Under the pieces are notes generated by a model. That model saw nothing but the letters and a program-made list of their open reading frames with translations. It did not search any database and was not told where the DNA came from. A stretch of DNA of 64,000 nucleotides from assembly GCA_016793245.1 (NCBI GenBank), contig JAEUHW010000353.1:62001-126000 (forward strand). The letters are read 5' to 3'. Made by a program: the position numbers and the translations under genes. The stretch is from Planctomycetota bacterium (GTDB taxonomy: Bacteria; Planctomycetota; UBA1135; JADKAF01). Every line of letters starts with the position of its first letter. The stretch's first letter is position 1. Below, piece by piece: positions 1-8,320 of the stretch.

Positions 1-729
1 CTGGCCGCGCAGGTCTTCGACGCCGCTCCCGAGGTCGCGCGCGAGCCCGCCTGCGCGGTCGAGCTCGTGCACACCTACAGCCTGATGCACGACGATCTGC
101 CGTGCATGGACGACGACGACCTGCGCCGCGGGCGTCCGACCGCGCACAAGGTCTACGGCGAGGCGCTCGCCTTGCTCGCGGGCGATGCTCTGCTCACGCG
201 CGGCCTGGCGTTGCTCGGCGAAGCGCGACGCGCGGAGGCGATCGGCGCCATGTTGCGGGAGCTCGGTCTCGCCGCCGGCTCCGTGGGCATGGTCGGCGGT
301 CAAGTGCTCGACCTCGAGAGCGAAGGGCGGCCGATCGATCGCGACGCGCACGCGCTGCTCCGGCGGATCCACCTCGGCAAGACCGCGGCGATGATCCGCG
401 CGTCCGCGGCGCTCGGGGCGCTGGTCGGGGGTGCGGACGCCAACTCGGTCGCGGCCTTGCGGACCTTCGGGGAGCACGTCGGGCTCGCGTTCCAGATCGC
501 CGACGACGTCCTCGACGAAACGGGCACGGCCGCCGAGCTGGGCAAGACGCCGGGCAAGGACCGCGACCAGGGCAAGCTGACCTACGTCGCGGCCCTGGGG
601 CTCGAGGGCGCGCGTCTCGCGGCGCGCGAAGAAGCCGAACGCGCGATCGCCGCATTGAAGCCGTTGCGCGCCGGTTCTACGGATCTGCTCGCTCAGCTCG
701 CGCGCTTCGCGGTGGAACGTACGAGCTGA
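1..729 (+). CDS. ispA: Polyprenyl (farnesyl/geranylgeranyl-type) diphosphate synthase, 5' end cut by the window
   Basis: Trans-isoprenyl diphosphate synthase that condenses isopentenyl diphosphate with an allylic diphosphate. The reading frame is open from base 1, so the N-terminus lies outside the window and about 242 codons remain. The first Asp-rich motif is clear ([17 protein letters not shown], near residue 30 of the fragment), as is the second (DDVLDETG, near residue 168), with GKTPGKD downstream. Two residues between the Asp pairs of the first motif fit bacterial short-chain (C15/C20) enzymes. The next gene is dxs, the entry enzyme of the MEP pathway, so the pair supplies and elongates C5 units and is probably one operon (gap 163 nt). 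Family is secure; exact chain length cannot be read from the sequence. Confidence 0.92.
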   Translation: MAAQVFDAAPEVAREPACAVELVHTYSLMHDDLPCMDDDDLRRGRPTAHKVYGEALALLAGDALLTRGLALLGEARRAEAIGAMLRELGLAAGSVGMVGGQVLDLESEGRPIDRDAHALLRRIHLGKTAAMIRASAALGALVGGADANSVAALRTFGEHVGLAFQIADDVLDETGTAAELGKTPGKDRDQGKLTYVAALGLEGARLAAREEAERAIAALKPLRAGSTDLLAQLARFAVERTS

Positions 730-892
730 GATTCGAGCCGCGCCGTCCGGTCGCACCGGAGGTGAGGCTTTTCCGCGGGAAGGGCCCGAGGGCTTCGGGT
801 AAGCTCCTCCGCTCGCCAAGCCGGCCGGACCCCCGCGCCGGCCTCGCTCCCGATCCCCAGCAGCGCGACCCGCCCGGCGAGGGCAGGACCCG

Positions 893-2908
893 ATGACCGA
901 ACCCGTGGCCGCGGCACACGATCCGAGATCCAAGCACTCCGTCTCCGGCGCCCCTGCGATGGGGAACCTCCTCGCGCGCGTCGGCGGTCCCGAGGACGTG
1001 CGTGCGCTGGATAAGCGCGAGCTCCCCGTGCTGTGCGCCGAAGTGCGCCAGTTCATCCTCGATACGGTGCTGAAGACCGGGGGCCACCTGGGCTCGAACC
1101 TCGGCATCGTCGAGACCACGGTGGCGCTGCATTACTGCTTCGACTTCTTGCGCGATCGCCTGGTCTTCGATGTGAGCCACCAGGTCTATCCGCACAAGAT
1201 CCTGACGGGGCGCGGCGCCCAGCTGCACACGATCCGTCAGACCGACGGGATCTCGGGCTTCTGTCACATCGACGAGTCGCCGTACGACATGTTCACCGCG
1301 GGGCATGCGGGTACGGCGATCTCCTCCGCGCTCGGCCTGCGCTGCGGCTTCGATCACGCTCCGGCGCCGAAGCCCGCGCGCACGCCCGAAGAGGAAGGCT
1401 CGCCCTGGGTCGTGTCGCTCGTCGGCGACGCGGGACTCGGCGCGGGCGTCGCCTTCGAGGGCCTGAATCACGCGGGCGACCTCGACAAGTCGCGCTACAT
1501 GGTCGTGCTGAACGACAACGAGTGGTCGATCTCGAAGTCGGTCGGCGCGCTGGCGAAGTATCTCTCGCGCATCCGCACCTCGCCGCTCGTCCACGGCGCG
1601 ACGAAGAAGATCGAGGACCTGATCGCCGCGATCCCGATGATCGGCGGCAAGGTCGTCGGCAAGGCGCACGAGCTCGGCAACGTGCTGCGCCACCTCGCCG
1701 TGCCCGGGCACATCTTCGAAGAGCTCGGCATCACCTATGTCGGGCCGATCGATGGCCACGACGTGGTGGGGCTCGTCGATACGCTGCAGCGCTTGAAGAA
1801 GCTGGACGGCGTCGTCCTCCTGCACCTCCTCACGCAGAAGGGCAAGGGCTACGACGCGGCGAAGAACGATCCCGAGCGCGGTCACGCGGCGAAGCCCACG
1901 GCGAAGCCTTCGAAGGAGACGCACAAGATCGAGGTGCGCACGGATCAGAACGGCACGCACGCCGTCCCGCGCAAGTCGATCTCCTTCACGCAGTCGTTCG
2001 CCAAGCACTTGAAGCGCTGCGCCGAGCGCGATCCGCGCGTCGTCGCGATCACGGCGGCGATGCCGAGCGGGACGGGCCTGGTCGAGTTCTCCGAGCTCTT
2101 CCCGACGCGCTTCTACGACACGGGCATCACCGAGCAGCACGCGGTCGCGTTCTGCGGCGGACTCGCGCGCGCCGGAGCGCGCCCCGTCGCGGCGATCTAC
2201 TCGACCTTCCTGCAGCGCGGCTACGACCAGGTCTTCCAAGAGGTCGCCCTGCAGCGCCTGCCGGTGGTCTTCGCGCTCGATCGCGGTGGCCTCGTCGGAC
2301 AAGACGGGCCGACGCACAACGGCGTGTTCGATCTCGCCTACCTGCGCACCTTTCCCGGCTTCGTGCTCTGCTCGCCGCGCGACGACGCGGAGATGGGGCT
2401 CCTGCTCGACTTCGCCCTGCGCCATGACGGCCCCGTCGGGATCCGCTACCCGCGCGCGAATTGCGAAGAAGCCCTCCCCGAAGAGCCCCGCGAGGCGATC
2501 GCACTCGGCCGCGGAGAATGGCTGCAGCGCGGCGAGCGCGTAGCGCTCGTCGGCTATGGCTCGATGACGCAGGAAGCGCTCGGCGCGGCGCGGCGCATCG
2601 AGCAAGAGTTCGGATTCCGCCCGAGCGTCGTGAACGCGCGCTTCGCGAAGCCGGTCGACGGCGCCCTGCTGGCCGAGCTCGCCGGATCGCATCGCCTGCT
2701 GGTGACGATCGAGGACCACGCGATCGCGGGCGGCTTCGGCTCCGCGTGCCTGGAAGAGCTGAACACGCGCGGCGCGAGCGCCGAGCTCTTGCGCATCGGC
2801 GTCCCGGACCAGTTCATCGAGCACATGAACTCGCCTGCCGAGCAGCACGCCGCCCTCGGCATGGACGCGGCTGGGATCGCGCGGCGTGTCGCCGAGCGCA
2901 TCCGCTGA
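893..2908 (+). CDS. dxs: 1-deoxy-D-xylulose-5-phosphate synthase
   Basis: Thiamine-diphosphate enzyme joining pyruvate and glyceraldehyde 3-phosphate, first step of the MEP isoprenoid pathway. The 671-residue product has the family layout: the catalytic His segments GGHLGSNLG and SHQVYPHK, the TPP/Mg region from VGDAGLGAG to LNDN, then ITEQHA with the catalytic Glu, STFLQRGYDQV and DRGGLVGQDGPTH. The TPP motif reads GDA instead of the usual GDG, and the DVGHQ segment reads DVSHQ; otherwise the catalytic residues look intact. The ATG at 893 has a GAGGG about 10 nt upstream, but homologues usually begin near MGNLLARV, which would be the ATG at 959. The stop overlaps the nadK reading frame. No TPP riboswitch is visible in the 163 nt before it. 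Confidence 0.95.
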   Translation: MTEPVAAAHDPRSKHSVSGAPAMGNLLARVGGPEDVRALDKRELPVLCAEVRQFILDTVLKTGGHLGSNLGIVETTVALHYCFDFLRDRLVFDVSHQVYPHKILTGRGAQLHTIRQTDGISGFCHIDESPYDMFTAGHAGTAISSALGLRCGFDHAPAPKPARTPEEEGSPWVVSLVGDAGLGAGVAFEGLNHAGDLDKSRYMVVLNDNEWSISKSVGALAKYLSRIRTSPLVHGATKKIEDLIAAIPMIGGKVVGKAHELGNVLRHLAVPGHIFEELGITYVGPIDGHDVVGLVDTLQRLKKLDGVVLLHLLTQKGKGYDAAKNDPERGHAAKPTAKPSKETHKIEVRTDQNGTHAVPRKSISFTQSFAKHLKRCAERDPRVVAITAAMPSGTGLVEFSELFPTRFYDTGITEQHAVAFCGGLARAGARPVAAIYSTFLQRGYDQVFQEVALQRLPVVFALDRGGLVGQDGPTHNGVFDLAYLRTFPGFVLCSPRDDAEMGLLLDFALRHDGPVGIRYPRANCEEALPEEPREAIALGRGEWLQRGERVALVGYGSMTQEALGAARRIEQEFGFRPSVVNARFAKPVDGALLAELAGSHRLLVTIEDHAIAGGFGSACLEELNTRGASAELLRIGVPDQFIEHMNSPAEQHAALGMDAAGIARRVAERIR

Positions 2909-2997
2909 GCGCGAGCCCTTCCAAGAGACGCCCGCGCGCCGCGCCGATCGCCGCTTCCGCGCCCGCGCAGCGTCTTGGCCTCGGCGCGCGCCCCCGC

Positions 2998-3891
2998 GTG
3001 CTGCTCTACGCCGACGGCCGCAAGGCCCACGTGCGCGCGTTCTCGCACGAGATCAAGGAGTGGCTCGCTCCGCGCGCGCGCGTGCTCGGCACGCTCTGGC
3101 TGCAGCAGGAGCCGGATCCCGCGCTGCTGCGCACGCGGCCCGAGCTCGTGATCGTGCTGGGCGGCGATGGCTCGATCCTGGGAGCGGCGCGCGCGATCGG
3201 CGAGCGCGGCTGGCCGACCTTGGGCATCAACCTCGGGCGCTTGGGCTTCCTCGCCGGAGCCGATCGCGCGAACTGGCGCGACGTGCTGACGCGCGTCTTC
3301 GCCGGCGAAGCCGAGGTGCAGCGCCGCACGCGCATCGCGTGGAGCATCGAGCGCGGCGCCGACGAGTCCTCGACCAAGGCGCGCCGCAAGAGCTCCCGCG
3401 CGTTGGCCCTTCCCACGAGCGGCCTCGCGCTGAACGAGGCGCTCATCGCGCGCTCTTCGCGCGGGCGCTTGATCGTCGTGCAGCTCGAGCTCGATGAGCG
3501 CGCGATCTCCGACTATCGCGGCGATGGGTTGCTCGTCTCGACCCCGACGGGCTCGACGGCGTACTCGCTGGCGGCGGGCGGGCCGCTGCTCGATCCGACG
3601 CTCGAGGCCTTCTCGGTGACGCCGATCTGCCCGCACCAGCTCACGCAGCGTCCGTTGGTCGTGCCCGCGCATCTGCGAGTCTCGCTGCGCCTCATCGAAG
3701 GCGAGCAGGCGACGCTCTCGGTCGATGGCCAGGGCTTCCTCCCGCTGCGAGTGGGAGACGCGGTGCATCTACATGCCGCGGCGCAGCCCCTCCGCTGGGT
3801 CGCGTTGCCCGGCCGAGGCTTCTATCACCGCCTGCGCACGACGCTCGGATGGGGGCTCGGCGCGCGCGGCGCTCAACCCAGCTCGAGCTGA
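2998..3891 (+). CDS. nadK: NAD kinase
   Basis: ATP-dependent phosphorylation of NAD to NADP in the cytosol. Diagnostic motifs: the GGDGSIL box (about residue 55), GINLGRLGFLA, the NE pair in LALNEALIA, then the STPTGSTAYSLAAGGP signature and a C-terminal SVDGQ. The frame has no ATG near the expected start. GTG at 2998 begins the first beta strand (VLLYADGRK) and gives 297 residues, a normal length. The only earlier option nearby is a CTG at 2905 overlapping the dxs stop, which would add a basic Ala-rich stretch. No convincing ribosome site precedes either, so translation may be coupled to dxs. The 3' end overlaps the convergent helicase gene by 19 bp, so the operon has no room for its own terminator here. 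Confidence 0.9.
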   Translation: MLLYADGRKAHVRAFSHEIKEWLAPRARVLGTLWLQQEPDPALLRTRPELVIVLGGDGSILGAARAIGERGWPTLGINLGRLGFLAGADRANWRDVLTRVFAGEAEVQRRTRIAWSIERGADESSTKARRKSSRALALPTSGLALNEALIARSSRGRLIVVQLELDERAISDYRGDGLLVSTPTGSTAYSLAAGGPLLDPTLEAFSVTPICPHQLTQRPLVVPAHLRVSLRLIEGEQATLSVDGQGFLPLRVGDAVHLHAAAQPLRWVALPGRGFYHRLRTTLGWGLGARGAQPSSS

Positions 3892-5849
3892 CGCCGCGCG
3901 TCGACCTCGTCGCGATTCAGGAAGTAGATCGCGTCGGAGAGCAGGTCGCTCAGCTCGTAATCGCGGCCGAGCACCTGGCGCACCTGGCGCATGAGCTGGA
4001 CCGCGAGGCGCAGCGCCCGGACGAAGTCGCCCGGCGTGACGCTCGTGAAGCGCTCGAGCTCGTCCATCGGCATGCCGTCGGCCCACGCCTTCACCGCGGC
4101 GGAGAGGAAGAAGACCGGCGCCTTGATCGAAGCCGGCAACCCGTACTCCGCCTCGCGATGGATGACGCTGCGCACCGTGCGCTCGATGTCGATCTGGCGC
4201 TTGCCGAGCACCGAGCCGCGCATGCCGGTGAACACGTCGCCGCGGCGCTCCTCGAAGACGATCGCGACGAAGACGATGCCGAGCTCTCGGGGCGAGAGAC
4301 CCTCGAGGAGTCCCTGGAACAAGATCTCGGTGACCTGCAGCTCGTAGCCCTGGATCCGCAGCGCGATGCGGCCGCGATCGCGCACCTCCGTGCCGTCGAG
4401 GTACCCCAGCTCCTCCAGCAGCATCAAGCGCTTGCGGATCATCTCGTGCTGGACGTGCTGGTTGCGGTCGCGCTCCTTCGCGGTGCGGGCGTGGTGTTGG
4501 TAGGCGTCGAAGGACTTCTCCCACGCTTCGTAGATGCGTTCGCCGAGGCGCGAGCGCAGCGCGATCAGCGTGTTGTAGGCCAGATTGAAGCGCGAGCGGA
4601 TGGGCTCGGCGCGGCCGGAGACGAGGCGCTCCACGGGCGCGCGCTCGAGGTCCTCCGCGTCGAGGATCGAGATCACCGTGCCCTCGGTATCGATGCCCTG
4701 CCGCCCGGCGCGGCCCGCCATCTGCATGTAGTCGCGGGTCTTCAGGTAGTCGAAGGTGATCCCGTCGAACTTGCGCAGCGAGTCGAAGATCGCCGTTCGC
4801 GCCGGCATGTTGATCCCCAGCGCGAAGGTCTCCGTCGTGAAGAGCAGCTTCAGCAGGCCGGAGGTGAAGAGCCGCTCGATGATCTCCTTGAAGATCGGCA
4901 GCATGCCCGCGTGGTGATAGCCGATGCCGCGCACGATCTGCTGGCGCATCTCCTCCAGGCCGTCGTTCGGCTGGAGTTGGAAGAGATCGCAGATCTCGTT
5001 GAACAGGACTTCGATCTTCTGGCGCTCCTCGCGGCTCAGCAAGCTGCGCCAGAGGTTCGCGTGCGCCTTGCGCTCGCACTGGCGACGGGAGAAGCAGAAG
5101 TAGAGGATCGGCAAGTCGTTCGTCGCGACCAGCTGGTCGATCAATGCGCGGCTGGCCTGCGCGGACTCGCCGCGATCGCTGCGGCGCGAGCCCGCTTTCG
5201 CGCGCGTGCGCTTCAGATGCTCGGGGCGGAAGATCCCGACGGCGGGATGGAAGAGCAAGTGCCGCAGCGGCACCGGGCGATGCGTGTGCTCGATCACATC
5301 CAGCGGATGGCTGCGCACGCTCTGGATCCAACGGCCGAATTGCCCGATGTTCTGGATCGTCGCGGAGAGCCCGATGAAGCGGATCTCCGCGGGCGCGAAG
5401 ATGATCGACTCCTCCCAGACCGAGCCGCGCTCCAAGTCGTCCATGTAGTGGATCTCGTCGAAAATGACGTAGTCCACGTCGTAGAGCTGCGCGGGGTCCT
5501 CGAAGATCGCGTTGCGCAGGATCTCGGTGGTCATGATCAAGAGCCGCGCGCGCGGATTGATCGTGACGTCGCCGGTGGAGATCCCGACCTCGAGTCCGGG
5601 CACGTCGCGGAAGTCGCGGTACTTCTGATTCGAGAGCGCCTTGATCGGCGCGGTGTAGATGCAGCGCCGCCCAGCTTGCATCGCGAGTTCGATCGCGTAC
5701 TCCGCGACCAGCGTCTTGCCCGAGCCCGTCGGCGCGGAGACGAGCACGTTGTGGCCGCGGCGGATCGCGGCGATGGCCTCGCGCTGGAAGGGGCTGAGCT
5801 GGAAGCCCTTGAAGGTCTCGATCTCGGGCTCGCGCTGGGGCTGGCTCAT
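3873..5849 (-). CDS. Ski2-like DEAD/DEAH-box RNA helicase
   Basis: Superfamily 2 helicase of the Ski2/Mtr4/HelY type, expected to unwind structured RNA using ATP. Motifs in order from the N-terminus of the 658-residue product: Q-like FQLSPFQREA (about 16), Walker A APTGSGKT (about 40), APIKALSNQK, TTEILRN, DEIHYM (motif II, DEIH as in Ski2 proteins), LSATIQN, then FTTETFALGINMPA and motif VI QMAGRAGRQG. The last 180 residues resemble the DSHCT accessory domain of Mtr4/Ski2. The ATG is followed by a short polar N-terminus. It is transcribed alone, convergent with nadK. Which RNA it acts on cannot be inferred from the neighbours. Confidence 0.9.
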   Translation of the reverse strand: MSQPQREPEIETFKGFQLSPFQREAIAAIRRGHNVLVSAPTGSGKTLVAEYAIELAMQAGRRCIYTAPIKALSNQKYRDFRDVPGLEVGISTGDVTINPRARLLIMTTEILRNAIFEDPAQLYDVDYVIFDEIHYMDDLERGSVWEESIIFAPAEIRFIGLSATIQNIGQFGRWIQSVRSHPLDVIEHTHRPVPLRHLLFHPAVGIFRPEHLKRTRAKAGSRRSDRGESAQASRALIDQLVATNDLPILYFCFSRRQCERKAHANLWRSLLSREERQKIEVLFNEICDLFQLQPNDGLEEMRQQIVRGIGYHHAGMLPIFKEIIERLFTSGLLKLLFTTETFALGINMPARTAIFDSLRKFDGITFDYLKTRDYMQMAGRAGRQGIDTEGTVISILDAEDLERAPVERLVSGRAEPIRSRFNLAYNTLIALRSRLGERIYEAWEKSFDAYQHHARTAKERDRNQHVQHEMIRKRLMLLEELGYLDGTEVRDRGRIALRIQGYELQVTEILFQGLLEGLSPRELGIVFVAIVFEERRGDVFTGMRGSVLGKRQIDIERTVRSVIHREAEYGLPASIKAPVFFLSAAVKAWADGMPMDELERFTSVTPGDFVRALRLAVQLMRQVRQVLGRDYELSDLLSDAIYFLNRDEVDARRQLELG

Positions 5850-5941
5850 GCGTCGTTCGCTCGGGCGTAGGGAAGGCGAGCGATCCGAAACGCGCCCCTC
5901 CGACTCGGCGAAGGGCGCCGCCCCTCCGCCGAGGGTCGGGC

Positions 5942-5970
5942 TTGCCGCTCCGCGAGGGCTGGGGTAAAAG
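5942..5970 (+). promoter_or_regulatory. Possible sigma-70 promoter for the 6192 gene
   Basis: TTGCCG (5942-5947), a 17-bp spacer and TAAAAG (5965-5970), in the 342-bp spacer between the divergent helicase gene and the next plus-strand gene. It would leave a leader of about 215 nt. Nothing else recognisable was seen in this spacer. Confidence 0.35.
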
Positions 5971-6191
5971 CCTTCGGTGCTCCCCTACATCTTGTGGGTG
6001 GCGGCGAGCTTGGTACCAGCGGAACTTCGGGCCTCCCCCGATCCTCTGGGGCCGAGCCCGACGCAATGGGAGGCACCTCGACCGCCGCGGAAGGGGAACG
6101 GAGCGCCGCGCCGGCCGAGTCGTCCTGGGTGGAAGTGGGTCCGCCTGCGCTCCGCGATTCGGTCCGGGCTCTGCGCCCGATGAGGTTCAGC

Positions 6192-6473
6192 ATGGAACGC
6201 GTCCACGATACGCACGTCGGCAAGTTCGTCTCGCGCCGCATGACCAGTGTGAAGACGGCGCTGCGCTTGCTGCGGCACGAGCTCGAGATCGGCGGGAGCG
6301 ACGGCCGCACCGTGACGCTCGATCGCCAGGTGCTGGAGGACGCTCTCGGAGCGCTCGAGATGTTCGTCGACGACTTCCAGGTCGCCACGGGCGGCTCGGC
6401 ACAGCCGGCGATCACGCGCGAAGCCAACGGATCGAAGGTCTCCGCGCCGCCGGTCGCTCCGCGCATCAAGTGA
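6192..6473 (+). CDS. Small helical protein of unknown function
   Basis: A 93-residue product that I do not recognise. It looks alpha-helical (residues 5-60, heptad-like Leu/Val spacing) followed by a Pro/Ala-rich tail ending in basic residues. The start was chosen because TGAGG lies 6 nt before the ATG at 6192; an in-frame ATG at 6180 overlaps that ribosome site and is less likely. It sits alone between the divergent helicase and the FtsQ-like gene. Third-position GC preference supports coding, but there is no motif evidence. Confidence 0.55.
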   Translation: MERVHDTHVGKFVSRRMTSVKTALRLLRHELEIGGSDGRTVTLDRQVLEDALGALEMFVDDFQVATGGSAQPAITREANGSKVSAPPVAPRIK

Positions 6474-6580
6474 GAACGACGGCCTCGGCTTCGCGCCGCG
6501 CGCTCCTCGAGAGGGCGCCGGCGGAGCCGAGCGCGGAACGGCTGGGCGAAGCTGCCTGAGCCCGGCGAAGAATCCTTGGC

Positions 6581-7672
6581 ATGGCGAAGAAGTCGGCGAG
6601 CAAGCGCGGCGCGCGCAGCGCAGCGGAAGAAGGGCGCTGGATCCACCGTGTGGGCAACCTCGCGGCCGCGGTCGGCCGACGCGTTTCCCTGCGCGCTTGG
6701 CTGCTCGTGCTCTGCGCGGCCTTGATCGTCGGCGGCTTCGTCGGCGCGCGGCATCTCACGCGCGAGTCGTATGCCTGGGAAGTGTTCCGCGTCGATCCGT
6801 TCCAGGGGATCGAGGTCGAGCGCCCGGCGGATGCGCCGTCGCCATGGCTCGCGGATCTCTCGCGCGCCGCGCATCGCATCGCGCAGCGCGGGCCGATCTC
6901 GATCTTCTCGGACCGCGACCTGGGCATCGTGCGCGACGAGATCGAGCACGTGCCGTGGGTGAAGCGCGTGAACGATGTCGAGCGGCGCTTCCCGGATCGC
7001 CTCTACGTCAAGCTCGAGGCGCGGCGCCCGGTCGCCCGCATCAACACCGACGAAGGCGCGGTGTGGGTCGATGAAGACGGCGTGCTCTTGCCGCCGCCGT
7101 CGAGCCGCGATGACGACGCGCTGCGTCGCTTGGGACGCTTGCCGAGCATTCGCGCGAGCAAGCGCCCCAACGACTTGAAGTTGCCGCAGATCGCGGTGCA
7201 GCCACGCGTGCTCCTGTACGGAGCGGTCGTCGAGGACCAGCGTTTCCGCGCGGCCTGCGCCACGGCGGCGCAGCTCGCGGCTCTGGGGATCGACGCGCGC
7301 CTCCCGGCTTGGCGCTTGGCCTGGATCGACACCACGGACTTCGATCCGAAGCGCCGCCCGGCCTCCGCGCAGGATGCCGTGCCGCCATCCGAGGTGATGC
7401 TCTACTTCGTGCCCGTGGGCGCGGAGCGCCAGACCCTCGACGAAGAGGCAATCACGTTGCGCGTCGAGTGGGGCGAGCCCGCCGCGCACGCCGGCTACGA
7501 GCCCGAGCGCGGGCGCGAGTTCCTCTCGAGCCCCGAGCTGCGCTTGCAGCGTCTCGAGGGTTGGGCGCGCGCGAACCCCGATACCGATCGCGGCGATCAC
7601 GTCACGGTCCGCTTCGGCGGCGCGGTCGCGCGTCCGCAAGCCGAGCCGAGCGAGCCTCCGCGCACGCGCTGA
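6581..7672 (+). CDS. FtsQ/DivIB-like cell-division POTRA protein
   Basis: Predicted single-pass inner-membrane protein of 363 residues with a cytoplasmic basic N-terminus, one membrane segment (about 42-60) and a periplasmic domain. The stretch around residues 120-170 matches the FtsQ-type POTRA pattern: PWVKRVNDVERRFPDRLYV, then EARRPVARI, then VWVDEDGVLLP. FtsQ links early and late divisome components. Normal ftsQ neighbours (murC, ddl, ftsA, ftsZ) are absent. The next two genes encode membrane proteins of unknown function, so this may be a POTRA protein with another envelope role. The C-terminal third (residues 250-363) is more polar and not clearly FtsQ-like. Confidence 0.7.
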   Translation: MAKKSASKRGARSAAEEGRWIHRVGNLAAAVGRRVSLRAWLLVLCAALIVGGFVGARHLTRESYAWEVFRVDPFQGIEVERPADAPSPWLADLSRAAHRIAQRGPISIFSDRDLGIVRDEIEHVPWVKRVNDVERRFPDRLYVKLEARRPVARINTDEGAVWVDEDGVLLPPPSSRDDDALRRLGRLPSIRASKRPNDLKLPQIAVQPRVLLYGAVVEDQRFRAACATAAQLAALGIDARLPAWRLAWIDTTDFDPKRRPASAQDAVPPSEVMLYFVPVGAERQTLDEEAITLRVEWGEPAAHAGYEPERGREFLSSPELRLQRLEGWARANPDTDRGDHVTVRFGGAVARPQAEPSEPPRTR

Positions 7673-7780
7673 GCGCTCCGCTGCGCTGGCGCCGCGCGTG
7701 CCGTCGACGCCAGCGGCGGTGTTAGCATGCGCGCGCCCGCCGCGTCGTGCCGATCCGCACGCGCGTCGACGCGGGTTCCC

Positions 7781-8320
7781 ATGACCTGGCGCCTCTTCTT
7801 CTGGATGAGCTTGCCCTGGCTGGCGCTCGCGCCGGGGGCGTGGCACTGGATCCCCGGCGGAGATGCCCTCGCCACCGCGGCGCTGCGGGCACTCCTCGTC
7901 GCGGCGCCGTTCTGCCTCGGCGCGCGTGAGGGCGCGGTGGATCGCGGGACGCTGGTGGGTGCGTGCGCCATCGCAAGTGCTGGGCTCTGTGCCGCGCTCG
8001 TGATCGAAGGCGCATCGATGCGCTTGCCCGTGCAAGCGGCCTTGCTCGTCGCTTGGGCTTTCGCCGTGCGCTGGACCGGGGACGCGCGACGGGGCGATCT
8101 TCGCGATCGAGCGCGCGTCCTCGCAGCGGTCTGGCTCGGCGCGCCACTCGCGTTCCTCCTCGCTCCAGGCGACGCGGCTGCGTTCGCTCGCTGGTCGCCT
8201 TGGCGCGCGGCGAGCGCCGGCTCCTGGCCGGACGCTGCCCCCGCGCTCGCCGCCTGCGCGGCACTGTGGCTCTGTTTCGCGTGGGAGCGCGGTCGACGCG
8301 CGGCCGCGGTGGCTTCGTGA
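7781..8320 (+). CDS. Polytopic membrane protein of unknown function
   Basis: A 179-residue hydrophobic protein with about five likely membrane segments rich in Ala, Leu and Trp, and an Arg-rich loop in the middle (DARRGDLRDRAR). I do not recognise the family. The ATG at 7781 immediately precedes the first hydrophobic segment. An in-frame ATG at 7727 would add 18 Arg/Ser/Ala-rich residues and lies inside a possible -10 (TAGCAT, 7723-7728), so it is less likely. The stop overlaps the GTG of the next gene by 4 nt (GTGA), so the two are translationally coupled and probably act together. Confidence 0.6.
   Translation: MTWRLFFWMSLPWLALAPGAWHWIPGGDALATAALRALLVAAPFCLGAREGAVDRGTLVGACAIASAGLCAALVIEGASMRLPVQAALLVAWAFAVRWTGDARRGDLRDRARVLAAVWLGAPLAFLLAPGDAAAFARWSPWRAASAGSWPDAAPALAACAALWLCFAWERGRRAAAVAS

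Noticed and set aside
730..892. TPP riboswitch before dxs
   Set aside because: The spacer lacks the conserved CTGAGA-type and ACCTG-type segments of the thi-box.
677..2848. A 723-codon minus-strand open frame opposite dxs
   Set aside because: Low-complexity composition (long Arg/Ala/Leu runs) and complete overlap with the well-supported dxs gene.
3849..5870. A 673-codon plus-strand frame opposite the helicase gene
   Set aside because: Antisense shadow; the opposite strand has all helicase motifs in order.
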